64,000 bases of DNA. Source: an uncultured Collinsella sp. GTDB taxonomy: Bacteria; Actinomycetota; Coriobacteriia; Coriobacteriales; Coriobacteriaceae. The stretch lies in the NCBI GenBank assembly GCA_902493375.1, contig CABUPH010000001.1, forward strand, positions 1-64,000, in the 5' to 3' direction. Made by a program: the position numbers and the translations under genes. Shown here piece by piece: positions 42,019 to 51,678 of this stretch (its first letter is position 1; each line of letters opens with the position of its first letter). The notes below the pieces were generated by a model. The model was not told the origin of the DNA. It searched no databases and saw only the letters and a list, made by a program, of their open reading frames with translations.

Positions 42019-42678
42019 ATGAGTCTCTCCGAGCTCTGGTCGCTCTATGGCCAGAACTATATCGACGCGCTGCTAGCAACCTGGGGCATGACGCTTGAGT
42101 CGTTTGCCATCGCCATGGTGCTGGCCGTCGCCGTCACTGTGATGCGCGTGTCGCCGCTCAAGCCGCTGCGCGTCTTTGGCGACCTGTATGTCCAGGTCTT
42201 CCGTAACATCCCCGGCATCGCGCTGCTCATCATCGTCGTCTATGCGCTGCCGCCGCTCAAGGTCGTTCTGCCCTACCGCACCTGCGTTATCGTCGCTACG
42301 GTCCTTTTGGGCTCGGCCTTTGGCTCCGAGAACTTCATGAGTGGCATCAACACCGTCGGCGTCGGCCAGGTGGAAGCCGCCCGCTCGCTCGGTATGAGCT
42401 TCAGCCGTATCCTCGCCAAGATCGTGATTCCGCAGGCGCTGCGTTCGAGCGTGCTGCCCATGACCAACCTCTTTATCGCCGTCATGCTTACCACCGCGCT
42501 CGGCAGTCAGGTGCCGCTTAAACCGCAGGAGCTCACCGGCGTGGTGAGCTACATCAACACGCGCTCGCTCGGCGGCGTCGCCGCGTTCTTTATCTCGGCG
42601 CTCGGCTACCTGGGCACGGCCTTTGTGGTGAGCCACATTGGCAACTACATCGATAAGAAGGTGAGGATCCTCCGATGA
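42019..42678 (+). CDS. Amino acid ABC transporter permease (GluC/HisQ-like)
   Basis: The 219-residue permease of the His/Glu/Gln/Arg family starts with TWGMTLESFAIAMVLAVAVT, then FRNIPGIALLIIVVYALPP. The EAA-loop contact site for the ATPase is INTVGVGQVEAARSLGMSFS. About five helices are visible. ATG 42019 follows GCGGGAGGTCCGC. Its stop codon overlaps the start of the next permease (ATGA, 42675-42678), so the two are coupled. Confidence 0.93.
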   Translation: MSLSELWSLYGQNYIDALLATWGMTLESFAIAMVLAVAVTVMRVSPLKPLRVFGDLYVQVFRNIPGIALLIIVVYALPPLKVVLPYRTCVIVATVLLGSAFGSENFMSGINTVGVGQVEAARSLGMSFSRILAKIVIPQALRSSVLPMTNLFIAVMLTTALGSQVPLKPQELTGVVSYINTRSLGGVAAFFISALGYLGTAFVVSHIGNYIDKKVRILR

Positions 42679-43508
42679 GCAAGCACTCCACCTCCGCGCT
42701 TACCATGCGCGATGCGCTCTACGAGGCTCCCGGCCCCAAGATGCGCGCCAAGATTCGCATCGGCACCGCCATCTCGCTTGTTGCCGTCGCCGTGCTCGTC
42801 GTCCTCGTGCTGCAGCGCTTTTATGTGACCGGCCAGCTTTCGGTCCACTATTGGTATTTCTTTACGCACCTCACCACCTGGAAGTTCCTGCTTGCCGGCT
42901 TTGAGGGCACCGTTAAAGTCGCACTCACCGCCGGCGTCATTGCACTGGTACTGGGCTTAGCCCTTATGCTCGGCCGTACCAGCGGCATCAAGCCGTTACA
43001 GCTGGTCTGCCGTGTGCTCACCGATTTCTTCCGCGGCGTGCCGAGCCTGCTGTTCATCTACTTCTTCTTTTTGGTGCTGCCCCAGTACAAGATCGCGCTA
43101 CCGTCGTTTTGGATGCTCACGCTGCCTGTCGCGCTCGCTGCGGCCGGCGTGCTGGCCGAGATTTTCCGCGCCGGCGTCAATGCCGTGCCGCGCGGTCAGG
43201 TCGAGGCAGCCCAGGCGCTCGGTCTCTCCAAGGCCAAAATCACCTTTAAAATTGTGTTGCCGCAGGCTATTCGGTTTATCATTCCGTCGTTGATTTCGCA
43301 GCTTGTAGTCGTAGTCAAAGACACTACCGTCGCCTACGTGGTGAGCTACCCCGACCTCATGCAAAACGCCCGCGTGCTCATTACCAACTACGACGCCCTC
43401 GTGTCGGTCTACCTGGTTATCGCGGTCATCTACATCCTCATCAACGTCGCGATCAACAAGGCCGCTGTCTATGTTTCACACAAGACCGGCGCGACCATCA
43501 TCCGCTAA
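42675..43508 (+). CDS. Amino acid ABC transporter permease (GluD/HisM-like)
   Basis: The 277-residue second permease carries a longer polar N-terminus (about 30 residues) and an extra first helix. The permease domain contains KFLLAGFEGTVKVALTAGVI, DFFRGVPSLLFIYFFFLVLP and the EAA loop AGVNAVPRGQVEAAQALGLS. It overlaps the preceding permease gene by 4 bp and precedes the ATPase gene by 36 bp. Together with it, it would form the heterodimeric channel. Confidence 0.93.
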   Translation: MSKHSTSALTMRDALYEAPGPKMRAKIRIGTAISLVAVAVLVVLVLQRFYVTGQLSVHYWYFFTHLTTWKFLLAGFEGTVKVALTAGVIALVLGLALMLGRTSGIKPLQLVCRVLTDFFRGVPSLLFIYFFFLVLPQYKIALPSFWMLTLPVALAAAGVLAEIFRAGVNAVPRGQVEAAQALGLSKAKITFKIVLPQAIRFIIPSLISQLVVVVKDTTVAYVVSYPDLMQNARVLITNYDALVSVYLVIAVIYILINVAINKAAVYVSHKTGATIIR

Positions 43509-43544
43509 CGCTTTACCATTTCGAGTCATAAGGAGCCGAGCACC

Positions 43545-44309
<765 letters not shown>

Positions 44310-44361
44310 CCCAATTGCCATGTTCGCTCGCCATGACCATCCAAACTCGAAAGTTACACCT

Positions 44362-45171
44362 ATGATCGGAACTCGCACTTCATCGTTCTACACCCCGCAT
44401 GTCGACGTCGCCCCCGCCGACCGTCCGCTCATCCTCGTCGCGCCGCGCTGGGAAGAGGCAGAGCCGTTTTTAACCGAGATGCTCTCCCCCAACGAGGAAA
44501 TCGCAAGTGTCTTTGTCGATGCCATCCTTGCCGCTGGCGGCCTGCCGCTGCAGATGTCCATCACCGAGGACATTGAGGTCATCCGACATTACGTTGATAT
44601 CGCCGACGGCATCGCCATTCCCGGCGGCCCGGATGTCAACCCCAAGCGCTGGGGCGACGATCGACCCTACGACCCCACCCTCTGCTGCGAGATTCGCGAT
44701 AGCTTTGAGTTTAAGCTGGTCGGCGAGGTGCTCCGTGCCAAAAAGCCGCTCTTTACCACCTGCCGCGGCACGCAGTTGCTCAATGTCGCCACTGGCGGCA
44801 CCCTGTGCATGGACGTACCGAGCCTGGGCGCTCGCGAGGGGCGCACGCAGTGGCGCCATACCCACGTGCTCAACGACCCTGTACATCCCGTCGAGGTCGT
44901 GCCGGGCTCGCTTCTGGAGCGCGCGGTTGGCGGGCACAGACTTATCCAGACCAACTCCGCACACCACTGCTGCGTCGACCGTCTGGGTAAAAGCACGCGC
45001 TTGGTCGCCAAGGCAACCGACGGCGTTCCCGAGTGCATCGAGGTCGAAGGCCAGCCTTTCTGCCTGGGCGTGCAATGGCATCCCGAGTACACCTGGCAGA
45101 CGCTCGAGACCGACTTTAACCTGTGGAAGTCGTTTGTCGAGGCAGCAGCAAAGGTTAAGCAGGCTCGTTAG
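44362..45171 (+). CDS. Gamma-glutamyl-GABA hydrolase family (C26) protein
   Basis: The protein of about 269 residues is a class I glutamine amidotransferase-like hydrolase of the PuuD/peptidase C26 type, which cleaves gamma-glutamyl amide bonds. The catalytic Cys is C134 in TTCRGTQLLNVATGG, with H240 and E242 in GVQWHPEYTWQ. GIAIPGGPDVNPKRWGDD and HHCCVDRLG are also typical. Its position right after a glutamate/glutamine-type transporter suggests it processes an imported gamma-glutamyl compound. Start choice is uncertain: ATG 44362 and ATG 44320 both have weak ribosome sites. The C26 fold normally begins close to PLILVAPRWEEAE, favouring the shorter form. Confidence 0.88.
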   Translation: MIGTRTSSFYTPHVDVAPADRPLILVAPRWEEAEPFLTEMLSPNEEIASVFVDAILAAGGLPLQMSITEDIEVIRHYVDIADGIAIPGGPDVNPKRWGDDRPYDPTLCCEIRDSFEFKLVGEVLRAKKPLFTTCRGTQLLNVATGGTLCMDVPSLGAREGRTQWRHTHVLNDPVHPVEVVPGSLLERAVGGHRLIQTNSAHHCCVDRLGKSTRLVAKATDGVPECIEVEGQPFCLGVQWHPEYTWQTLETDFNLWKSFVEAAAKVKQAR

Positions 45172-45190
45172 TTCACGGACAGCACAACAC

Positions 45191-45235
45191 AAAAGGGCGC
45201 CCCGCCGGCCACATGGTCCGGCGGGGCGCCCTTTT
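45191..45235. terminator. Bidirectional terminator
   Basis: AAAAGGGCGCCCCGCCGG and CCGGCGGGGCGCCCTTTT form a perfect 18-bp stem with a 9-base loop. It has A and T tracts on both sides and lies between the convergent C26 hydrolase and Hpt genes. Confidence 0.95.
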
Positions 45236-45285
45236 ACCTATATGTGGCCGGCACGCAACCCAAGGCTCGCAAGCTCTGCAAGCTC

Positions 45286-45642
45286 TTATTCAGCCGCTTC
45301 GCGCAGGGCCGACATCGTAGCCGCATATTGCTGCTGCAACGCATGCATCCCCTCGCGGGCGCCGTCAACGGCATCGGCGCCGCGCAGTGCTTCGGTCACC
45401 ACAACCGCCGGCTCGTACAGATTATCGAATCCCAGGTTCTGGCTCACGCCCTTGAGCGTGTGCGCTGCCATAAACGCACCTTCGGCGTCTCCTGCCGCCA
45501 TGGCGGCCTCCAGCTTGTCCATGCTCTCGTCATCCAAAAACTTGAGGGCAAAGCGGGCAAGCATTTCCTCGCCCATCAGCCGAGCGCACGCGTCATCATA
45601 ATTAGCGCCGATCTTCTCATACGCCTCACGCATGGAAATCAT
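45286..45642 (-). CDS. Histidine phosphotransfer (Hpt) domain protein
   Basis: The 118-residue single-domain Hpt protein has the phosphoacceptor H61 in FMAAHTLKGVSQNLGFDNLY, the canonical HTLKG motif, within an all-helical fold. Hpt proteins relay phosphate between response-regulator receiver domains and hybrid kinases. It follows the REC-containing signalling protein by 24 bp on the same strand, so the REC domain of that protein is the obvious partner. ATG 45642 follows AAAGGAGTTTTTAATCC. No histidine kinase lies in the window. Confidence 0.92.
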   Translation of the reverse strand: MISMREAYEKIGANYDDACARLMGEEMLARFALKFLDDESMDKLEAAMAAGDAEGAFMAAHTLKGVSQNLGFDNLYEPAVVVTEALRGADAVDGAREGMHALQQQYAATMSALREAAE

Positions 45643-45666
45643 GGATTAAAAACTCCTTTGGTCAAA

Positions 45667-47547
45667 CTAAATCGTGGGAAACGCGACGACATCGGCGGGG
45701 CGCGCCAACGTCTCGGCAATTTGGTCTTGCACCTCGAGCAAACAGTCGAGCAGCAACGGGTTAAAGGTGCCGCACTTACCGTCCAGAATCATCTTGATCG
45801 CTTCCTCGTGCGGGATAGCGTCCTTGTACACGCGCACGCTCGTCAGGGCATCGTACACGTCGGCCACCGAAACCACCTGTGCGGCAATGGGAATTTCGTC
45901 GCCCTTAAGGCCATCGGGATAGCCCTTGCCGTCCCAGCGCTCGTGGTGCCAACGCGCAATCTGGTACGCATATTCCATAAGCGCATTGCCGGCGTGATGG
46001 CTACCCAGCTCACGCAGCATGTCGGCGCCGATCGTGGTATGCGTCTTCATAATCTCGAACTCCTCGGGCGTAAGGCGTCCGGGCTTGTTGAGAATCGCAT
46101 CGTCAATCGACATCTTGTCGATATCGTGCAGCGCCGAAGCCAGGGCGATCGTGGAGCGTTCCTCATTGTCGAGGGAGATCGTGCCGCTACGCCGGACCAG
46201 ACAGCCAAGCAGTAGCTCGGTCAGCTTCTCGATGTTCGTAACGTGCCTGCCGCTCTCGCCGTTGCGAAGCTCCATGACGCCGGCCATGATGTCGATGAGC
46301 ATACGACTGTTCTTGACGCGCTCGTTGTACTGCTGGGACAGCAAACTCGTCAGGCGGCGCTGTTTGGCGTATAGGCGGATGGTGTTGCTTACACGGCGAC
46401 GCACGACACGGGAATCAAACGGGCGGTTGATATAGTCCGAGGCGCCCAGCTCGTACGCGCGCAGAACCATATCATCGGAATCTTCACTCGAAATCATGAT
46501 GAAAGGCAGATTGTCGATACCCGATCGGCGCGAAAGATCGGCCAGCACCTCAAAGCCGCTTATGCCCGGCATGACAATATCCAGCAGCACGAGCGACAAC
46601 TCATCGCCATAGCGGTCGACCATGTCGAGCGCCGCACAACCGTTATCGGCCTCGAGGATGCAATACTCGTCCTTGAGCATCTCGTTGAGAATGGCTCGGT
46701 TCATCTCGGAGTCATCGACAATAAGCACCAAAGGCTTTTCGCTTTGGAAGGCCTCGATGGAATCGGCATCGGTCACGACCGTACCGGCTTTTGCCTTAGC
46801 GCGGCTCAATAACTGGACAGCGCGGCCAACGCCCTCATCGACCGTCTCGCCATGAATGCGAACGCCACCAACACATGCCGTCAAGCTCACGTACTCATGG
46901 CCCGGAACAATCGTGGCATGAACGGCATCGGACACCTGATGCAGGCGACGGGTGAAGTCATCGGAGGGAATATTGGGCATGACGACCACAAACTTGTCGC
47001 AGCCATAGCGTACGAGCTCGTCAGTCGAACGAATTCCGCTGCGTATGGCTGTCGCCACAGCACCGAGCGCAAGGTCGCCGGCATGACGGCCACACGTATC
47101 GTTGAAGACCCTAAAATCATCAAGGTCGATCACCGCAACGCCGGCATTCATGCGGGCGCTACGGAGCTTTTCCTCGTAATATCGGCGATTTCGCACACTC
47201 GTCAGCACGTCGGTGTAGACGAGGTCCTCTTCTGCAGCCTCTTGCTCATCGATCGGACGCACCATCAGCAGGACGTGAGGCTCGCCCTCGACCTTCAGAG
47301 GGCGTAGGCGGGCGCGGTACTCAACACCATCGTTGAGCAGTTGCTCCGACACCTCATCGGAATCTGCCAAGGCCTCAAGACTCGACTGACGCAGACAAGG
47401 GCACCGATTGCCGGCGAGCAGGCAGTTAGGCTCGCTCTTAATCTGATCGGCCGACAGCAAACGCACCACGGGGTAGGTCTTCGCGACGCGGGCGACCTCA
47501 GCGGCAGCCTCCTCGTCGGTTAGATTGACCTCGTGATTATTGAGCAT
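45667..47547 (-). CDS. GGDEF-like/REC/HD-GYP signalling protein
   Basis: The 626-residue protein has, in order: a short N-terminal sensor-like region with CLLAGNRCPCLRQSS, and a GGDEF-type domain (about 110-270; TDVLTSVRNRRYYEEKL, DLDDFRVFNDTCGRHAGD) whose active-site motif is degenerate (RYGCDKF instead of GGDEF). A receiver domain follows (about 280-400; VLIVDDSEMNRAILNEML, phosphorylatable Asp in LVLLDIVMPG). Last is an HD-GYP domain (about 425-610; ALHDIDKMSIDDAIL, HHERWDGKGYPDGLKGDEIP). The HD-GYP should be able to hydrolyse cyclic di-GMP, while the GGDEF-like part is probably inactive or GTP-sensing. The Hpt gene downstream suggests phosphorelay input. Confidence 0.92.
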   Translation of the reverse strand: MLNNHEVNLTDEEAAAEVARVAKTYPVVRLLSADQIKSEPNCLLAGNRCPCLRQSSLEALADSDEVSEQLLNDGVEYRARLRPLKVEGEPHVLLMVRPIDEQEAAEEDLVYTDVLTSVRNRRYYEEKLRSARMNAGVAVIDLDDFRVFNDTCGRHAGDLALGAVATAIRSGIRSTDELVRYGCDKFVVVMPNIPSDDFTRRLHQVSDAVHATIVPGHEYVSLTACVGGVRIHGETVDEGVGRAVQLLSRAKAKAGTVVTDADSIEAFQSEKPLVLIVDDSEMNRAILNEMLKDEYCILEADNGCAALDMVDRYGDELSLVLLDIVMPGISGFEVLADLSRRSGIDNLPFIMISSEDSDDMVLRAYELGASDYINRPFDSRVVRRRVSNTIRLYAKQRRLTSLLSQQYNERVKNSRMLIDIMAGVMELRNGESGRHVTNIEKLTELLLGCLVRRSGTISLDNEERSTIALASALHDIDKMSIDDAILNKPGRLTPEEFEIMKTHTTIGADMLRELGSHHAGNALMEYAYQIARWHHERWDGKGYPDGLKGDEIPIAAQVVSVADVYDALTSVRVYKDAIPHEEAIKMILDGKCGTFNPLLLDCLLEVQDQIAETLARPADVVAFPTI

Positions 47548-47758
47548 ATGGGGCCCTTTCTATCGTTACGCACGGCAACGGTGCATATCAATTGGTACAA
47601 GGGTAACATCTAACAGCTGAAGGCAAACGCGCGATTATCGTTACATTTTTATGACCTGGCAAGCGGCGGTAATGGAGCCGCGGGCGCGCGGTTATGGGCG
47701 CATTCGTTAACAATGACGAAACGCTAACAACCCCTCTCCCCGCAGGTCATCGAGCGTG

Positions 47759-48556
47759 CTAACGCTCCAAGACATCGCGAGCGGCGTTTGCCGCCGCAAC
47801 GGGGCGATCGCGCAGACCGTTATGCGCGCCCGGAATCGTCACAAGGGGACAATCGAGATATTCGGCAGCCGCTCGCGTGCCAGCCTCGCGGGGTGTATCG
47901 ACCGAAAGCTCGCCCAAAAACACGGCCGACACCGCCTTTGACGCGCGGGCGTGCTCCCAGTCGGGAGCATATGTCATATTTGTTCCGTATTCATTGGCCA
48001 TAAAGCAACGACCATTGCGCAGGGCATGCTTGGCTTCTGCCTCGGTCGTCCCAGGAGCCTCGGGGTCCAAGTCGCCGAGGGCTCCCAAGAAAAGCCGGAG
48101 CGCCCTTGAAACCTTTCCAGCCGCAATCATATCGAGCAAAACCGGAGCTGCGCCCATGCCGACGCCTTCGGCCGACACAGCCGGCTCATGCAGAATCGCA
48201 CGGGCGACGAGATGGGGTTCGGTGCGAAGAAGCTCCAGCGCCACCAACGTACCGGCGCTATGCGCAAGCACATTTGCCGGAGCGCCAACGTGTTCGATCA
48301 CGGCTTGCAGGTCGGCGGCCTGTGCGGCAAGATCATAGCTGCCGTCTGCCGCATCGCTGCTGCCACCGCAGCCGCGGCGGTCGTAGGCAATTACGCGGTA
48401 GTTGCGGCTGAGCTCACAAGCGATACCGTCAAAAAATGTGCCGTCGACACAAGCGCCGTGCACGCACACCAAGGCAGGAGTATCAGGCGACACATCTGGG
48501 CCGGCATATTCGCGACAGGCAATCGTGGTGCCCGCATTCTCGACCGTAAAATCCAT
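47759..48556 (-). CDS. Alpha/beta hydrolase
   Basis: The 265-residue alpha/beta-fold hydrolase has an oxyanion-loop VCVHGACVDGTFFDG, then YRVIAYDRRGCGGSSDA. The nucleophile elbow VLAHSAGTLVALEL has S100. A late acid/His region ends PLVTIPGAHNGLRDRP. Members include esterases, lyases and peptidases, so the substrate cannot be set. No secretion signal is visible. It is divergent from the radical SAM gene. Confidence 0.9.
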   Translation of the reverse strand: MDFTVENAGTTIACREYAGPDVSPDTPALVCVHGACVDGTFFDGIACELSRNYRVIAYDRRGCGGSSDAADGSYDLAAQAADLQAVIEHVGAPANVLAHSAGTLVALELLRTEPHLVARAILHEPAVSAEGVGMGAAPVLLDMIAAGKVSRALRLFLGALGDLDPEAPGTTEAEAKHALRNGRCFMANEYGTNMTYAPDWEHARASKAVSAVFLGELSVDTPREAGTRAAAEYLDCPLVTIPGAHNGLRDRPVAAANAARDVLER

Positions 48557-48781
48557 GTTGTGCCCCCATCATCAATGCTCATCCAGTTGCACGTCAGTGC
48601 GGTTGGATGGACCCGCATTGCCTTGCGCCTTGTTAACAGATTAACTGTACCCGACCCGAGGCTTTTCATGGCACGGCATAATGAGCGACGTGAAAAAACG
48701 AAACTTGTAAAGCAAGGGCCCGTACCTTGCTTTGGAGCCGATGCTATGCTTAGGCACAATTGTCTTGAGGAGCATATGCCT

Positions 48782-49558
48782 ATGTCTACGTTTTTGAATG
48801 CCAGCCCCATCTTTGGGCCCGTTCGCAGCCGTCGCCTTGGTCTCTCGCTCGGCGTCAACATGATGCCGGCAAGCGGCAAAATCTGCACGTTCGACTGCAT
48901 TTACTGCGAAAACGGCCTCAACGCCGAGCGCCCCTGTCATGAGCCGTACAACACAGCTGCCGTGGTACTCGACGCGCTCGAGGCAAAGCTGCGCGAGATG
49001 GCAGCCGAGGGCGAGCTCCCCGATGTGATCACCTTCGCAGGCAACGGCGAGCCCACCGCCGCACCGGAGTTTCCGCAGGCCATCGCCGGCGCCGTCGCGC
49101 TGCGCGACGAGCTTGCCCCAAACTCCAAAATCGCCGTACTCTCCAACGGTACGCGCGCCGACCGCCCCGAGGTGCACGACGCGCTCATGAGGGTCGACGA
49201 CAACATCCTCAAGCTCGATACGGTCGACCCGGCGTTTATCCAGCTGCTCGACCAGCCTGTTGGCCCCTACGACGTCGAGCACCAGATCGAGACGTTCGCG
49301 AGCTTTAACGGCCACGTCATTATCCAGACGATCTTTTTGACCGGCGAGTATCAGGGCAAGCTCATCGACAACACCGGCGAGGAGTACGTTGCCCCCTGGC
49401 TCGCGGCGCTCGAGCGCATTCGTCCGCAGGAGGCGACCATCTACACGGTGGCGCGCGAGACGCCAGTCGCCGGCCTTGCCAAAGCGGCGCCTGAGGTGCT
49501 CGATGCCATTGCCGCACGCGTGCGCGCCCTCGGCATTCCCTGCCAGGTGAGCTACTAG
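48782..49558 (+). CDS. Radical SAM protein
   Basis: The protein of about 258 residues has the radical SAM cluster motif CTFDCIYC (CX3CX2C) close to its N-terminus, preceded by GPVRSRRLGLSLGVNMMP. TFAGNGEPTAAPEFP and IAVLSNGTRADRPEV are typical of the small MoaA-like subgroup with no assigned substrate. It has no extra C-terminal cluster motif. The start is ATG 48782 or ATG 48776; the former puts GAGGAG at 9 bases. It stands alone between the alpha/beta hydrolase and the aminopeptidase. Confidence 0.9.
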   Translation: MSTFLNASPIFGPVRSRRLGLSLGVNMMPASGKICTFDCIYCENGLNAERPCHEPYNTAAVVLDALEAKLREMAAEGELPDVITFAGNGEPTAAPEFPQAIAGAVALRDELAPNSKIAVLSNGTRADRPEVHDALMRVDDNILKLDTVDPAFIQLLDQPVGPYDVEHQIETFASFNGHVIIQTIFLTGEYQGKLIDNTGEEYVAPWLAALERIRPQEATIYTVARETPVAGLAKAAPEVLDAIAARVRALGIPCQVSY

Positions 49559-49599
49559 CAAAACCACGCAGCAGCCAGTGCCCGCCATCCCGCTCCATC

Positions 49600-49666
49600 A
49601 GTTGCGGTGATATAGTTCCTGTTTATGCTGTTAAACCGCTTAAATCGGAACTATATCACCGCAACT
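49600..49666. repeat. Perfect 20-bp inverted repeat
   Basis: AGTTGCGGTGATATAGTTCC (49600-49619) and its exact reverse complement (49647-49666) flank 27 bp. It lies between the radical SAM and aminopeptidase genes. No T run follows, so it is not a standard terminator. Confidence 0.9.
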
Positions 49667-49718
49667 TTAATGGACGCGTGGGTGGGCTATACTAGCTGCG
49701 GATGAAAGGAAGTTAGCC

Positions 49719-50606
49719 ATGTATGACAAAGGACCCGTGCCCGGCCGCAACGACGCTTGCTGGTGCGGCAGCGGCAAGAAATACAAGAAATGCCATAACG
49801 CCTTTGATGAGCGCCTCGAGCGCCTGTGGGAAGAGGGCTGGGAGGTCCTGCCCCGCACGCTCTACAAGACGCCCGCCGATATCGAGGGCATCAAGCGCTC
49901 GGCCGCCATCAACGTGGGCGTGCTCGATTATGTGGGCGAGCATATCGCCGCAGGCATGACTACCAACCAGATCGACCAGATGATCTACGACTACACCGTC
50001 GAGCACGGCGGCACGCCGGCCGATCTTAACTACGAGGGCTATCCCAAGAGCGTGTGCACCTCGATCAACGACGTCGTCTGCCACGGTATCCCCTGCGATG
50101 CGGATGTGCTGCACGAGGGCGACATCATCAACGTGGACTGCTCCACGATCCTGGACGGCTACTTTAGCGACTCGAGCCGCATGTTCTGCATCGGCGAGGT
50201 CTCTGCCGAGCGCCAGCGCCTGGTCGACGTCACCCGCGCCAGCGTGGAGGCGGGTCTGGCAGCCGTCAAGCCATGGCTGCCGCTCTCCGTTATGGCCGAG
50301 GCCGTGCAAAAGACGGTCGAGGACGCCGGCTTTAGCGTAGTGCGCGAGTACGGCGGACACGGCATTGGCAAAGAGTTCCACGAGGACCCGTTTGTGGGCT
50401 TTACCACCGAGGCGCCCGATGTGGACACCATCATGGCCCCGGGCATGGTCTTTACCATTGAGCCCATGGTCAACGCCGGAGCGCCCGACATCAAGATCAG
50501 CAAGGGCGACGGTTGGTGCGTGCGCACCAAGGACGGCAGCGATTCGGCCCAGTGCGAGGTACAGCTCGTGGTGACCGAGGGCGGTTACGAGCTGCTGAGC
50601 TGGTAG
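49719..50606 (+). CDS. map: Methionine aminopeptidase with SEC-C zinc motif
   Basis: The 295-residue type I methionine aminopeptidase removes N-terminal Met from nascent proteins. The dinuclear metal ligands are D140 (INVDCST), D151 (FSDSSRM), H214 (YGGHGIGKEFH), E248 (FTIEPMV) and E280 (QCEVQLV). An N-terminal SEC-C type zinc motif (NDACWCGSGKKYKKCH, residues 11-26) precedes the catalytic domain and probably aids ribosome or chaperone contact. ATG 49719 follows GAAAGGAAGTTAGCC. The terminator at 50616-50665 ends the unit. Confidence 0.96.
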   Translation: MYDKGPVPGRNDACWCGSGKKYKKCHNAFDERLERLWEEGWEVLPRTLYKTPADIEGIKRSAAINVGVLDYVGEHIAAGMTTNQIDQMIYDYTVEHGGTPADLNYEGYPKSVCTSINDVVCHGIPCDADVLHEGDIINVDCSTILDGYFSDSSRMFCIGEVSAERQRLVDVTRASVEAGLAAVKPWLPLSVMAEAVQKTVEDAGFSVVREYGGHGIGKEFHEDPFVGFTTEAPDVDTIMAPGMVFTIEPMVNAGAPDIKISKGDGWCVRTKDGSDSAQCEVQLVVTEGGYELLSW

Positions 50607-50615
50607 CTGTAGATG

Positions 50616-50665
50616 CGCCGGGCTTCGCGATGGATATGTTAGCCGTCGCGAAGCCCGGCGTTTTT
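50616..50665 (+). terminator. Terminator of the methionine aminopeptidase gene
   Basis: CGCCGGGCTTCGCGA/TCGCGAAGCCCGGCG, a perfect 15-bp stem with a 15-base loop, is followed by TTTTT. It starts 10 bp after the stop codon. Confidence 0.95.
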
Positions 50666-50686
50666 ATAGCGTTTTGCCTGATAAAA

Positions 50687-50719
50687 CCTGCCAAAATAAA
50701 CCTGTCCCTTTTTGGCAGG
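50687..50719. repeat. REP-like palindrome, family A
   Basis: Perfect CCTGCCAAAA/TTTTGGCAGG arms enclose TAAACCTGTCCCT, the exact reverse complement of the copy at 16782. It lies directly upstream of the ribosome binding site of the dehydrogenase gene. Confidence 0.85.
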
Positions 50720-50739
50720 TCAAGCGGAGAGGACTGCTT

Positions 50740-51675
50740 GTGAACATCCTGGTTTTGCTGCCCGTCAACGACCGCCATCGCGCAATTCTTGAGTCGAGCG
50801 CTCCGGGCGAGGACTTTATCTACACGAGCGCCGACTCCATCACGCGTGAGCAGGCCGCCAGTGCCGACGTAATCTTGTGCAACATAGACCCTGCTCTGCT
50901 TACCGCATGCGAGCACCTCCAGCTACTGCAACTGCAGACCGCGGGCTATGACGATTACTTGGCCGCCGGCACCGTGCCAGCCGACGCTAAGCTCTCCTGC
51001 TCGGTGGGCGCCTACGGCCAGGCCGTGAGCGAGCACATGTTTGCCATGGTCCTTTCCATGATGAAGCGCCTGCCCGGCTATCACGACTTGCAGCGCGAGC
51101 ATCGCTGGGAGGATTTGGGGCCGGTTACCTCGCTCAAAAACGCCAACGTGCTGGTGCTAGGCGCGGGCGATATCGGCGGCCACTTTGCCACGCTCTGCCG
51201 CAGCATGGGCGCGCACGTCCGCGGCATCAAGCGCCATCCACTCGTCTACCCCATTGTATTTGAGGACATAGACGGCATGGACGCCCTGTCCGAGCGCCTA
51301 GCCGAGGCCGACGTCGTCGCATCCTTTATGCCCAGCACGCCCGAGACCCGCGGCTTGGCGAACGCCGAGTTCTTCGCCGCGATGAAACCGGGCGCCTTCT
51401 TTGCCAACGGCGGCCGCGGCGATCTTGTGGTCGCCGACGACTTGGTTGCCGCCCTGGAGTCGGGTCATCTCGCCGGCGCCGCGGTCGACGTCACCGACCC
51501 CGAGCCGCTGCCTGAGACAAGCCCACTGTGGGATGCACCCAACATGCTCATCACGCCGCACGTCTCCGGTTGGTTTCACCTGGCAGCCACGCTCAACAAT
51601 GTGGTCGACATCGCCGCGGAGAATCTGCGTCACCTGCAAGCTGGCGAAACTTTACGTTGTTGGATCGAACATTAG
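50740..51675 (+). CDS. D-isomer-specific 2-hydroxyacid dehydrogenase
   Basis: The 311-residue NAD-dependent dehydrogenase has a Rossmann domain with LGAGDIGGHFATLC and the catalytic-type residues of the family. These are Arg in ANGGRGDLVVADDLVAAL, acidic residues in DVTDPEPLPETSPLWD, and His in ITPHVSGW. The N-terminal substrate domain contains LQLLQLQTAGYDDYLAAG. Substrates range from hydroxypyruvate to branched hydroxy acids. The start is GTG 50740 with CGGAGAGGA 6 to 7 bases upstream; a REP-like repeat just precedes it. A perfect 10-bp hairpin follows the stop. Confidence 0.9.
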   Translation: MNILVLLPVNDRHRAILESSAPGEDFIYTSADSITREQAASADVILCNIDPALLTACEHLQLLQLQTAGYDDYLAAGTVPADAKLSCSVGAYGQAVSEHMFAMVLSMMKRLPGYHDLQREHRWEDLGPVTSLKNANVLVLGAGDIGGHFATLCRSMGAHVRGIKRHPLVYPIVFEDIDGMDALSERLAEADVVASFMPSTPETRGLANAEFFAAMKPGAFFANGGRGDLVVADDLVAALESGHLAGAAVDVTDPEPLPETSPLWDAPNMLITPHVSGWFHLAATLNNVVDIAAENLRHLQAGETLRCWIEH

Positions 51676-51678
51676 GGT

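Noticed and set aside
48188..48781. N-terminal extension of the radical SAM protein
   Set aside because: It is antisense to the alpha/beta hydrolase gene. The family begins a few residues before GPVRSRRLG.
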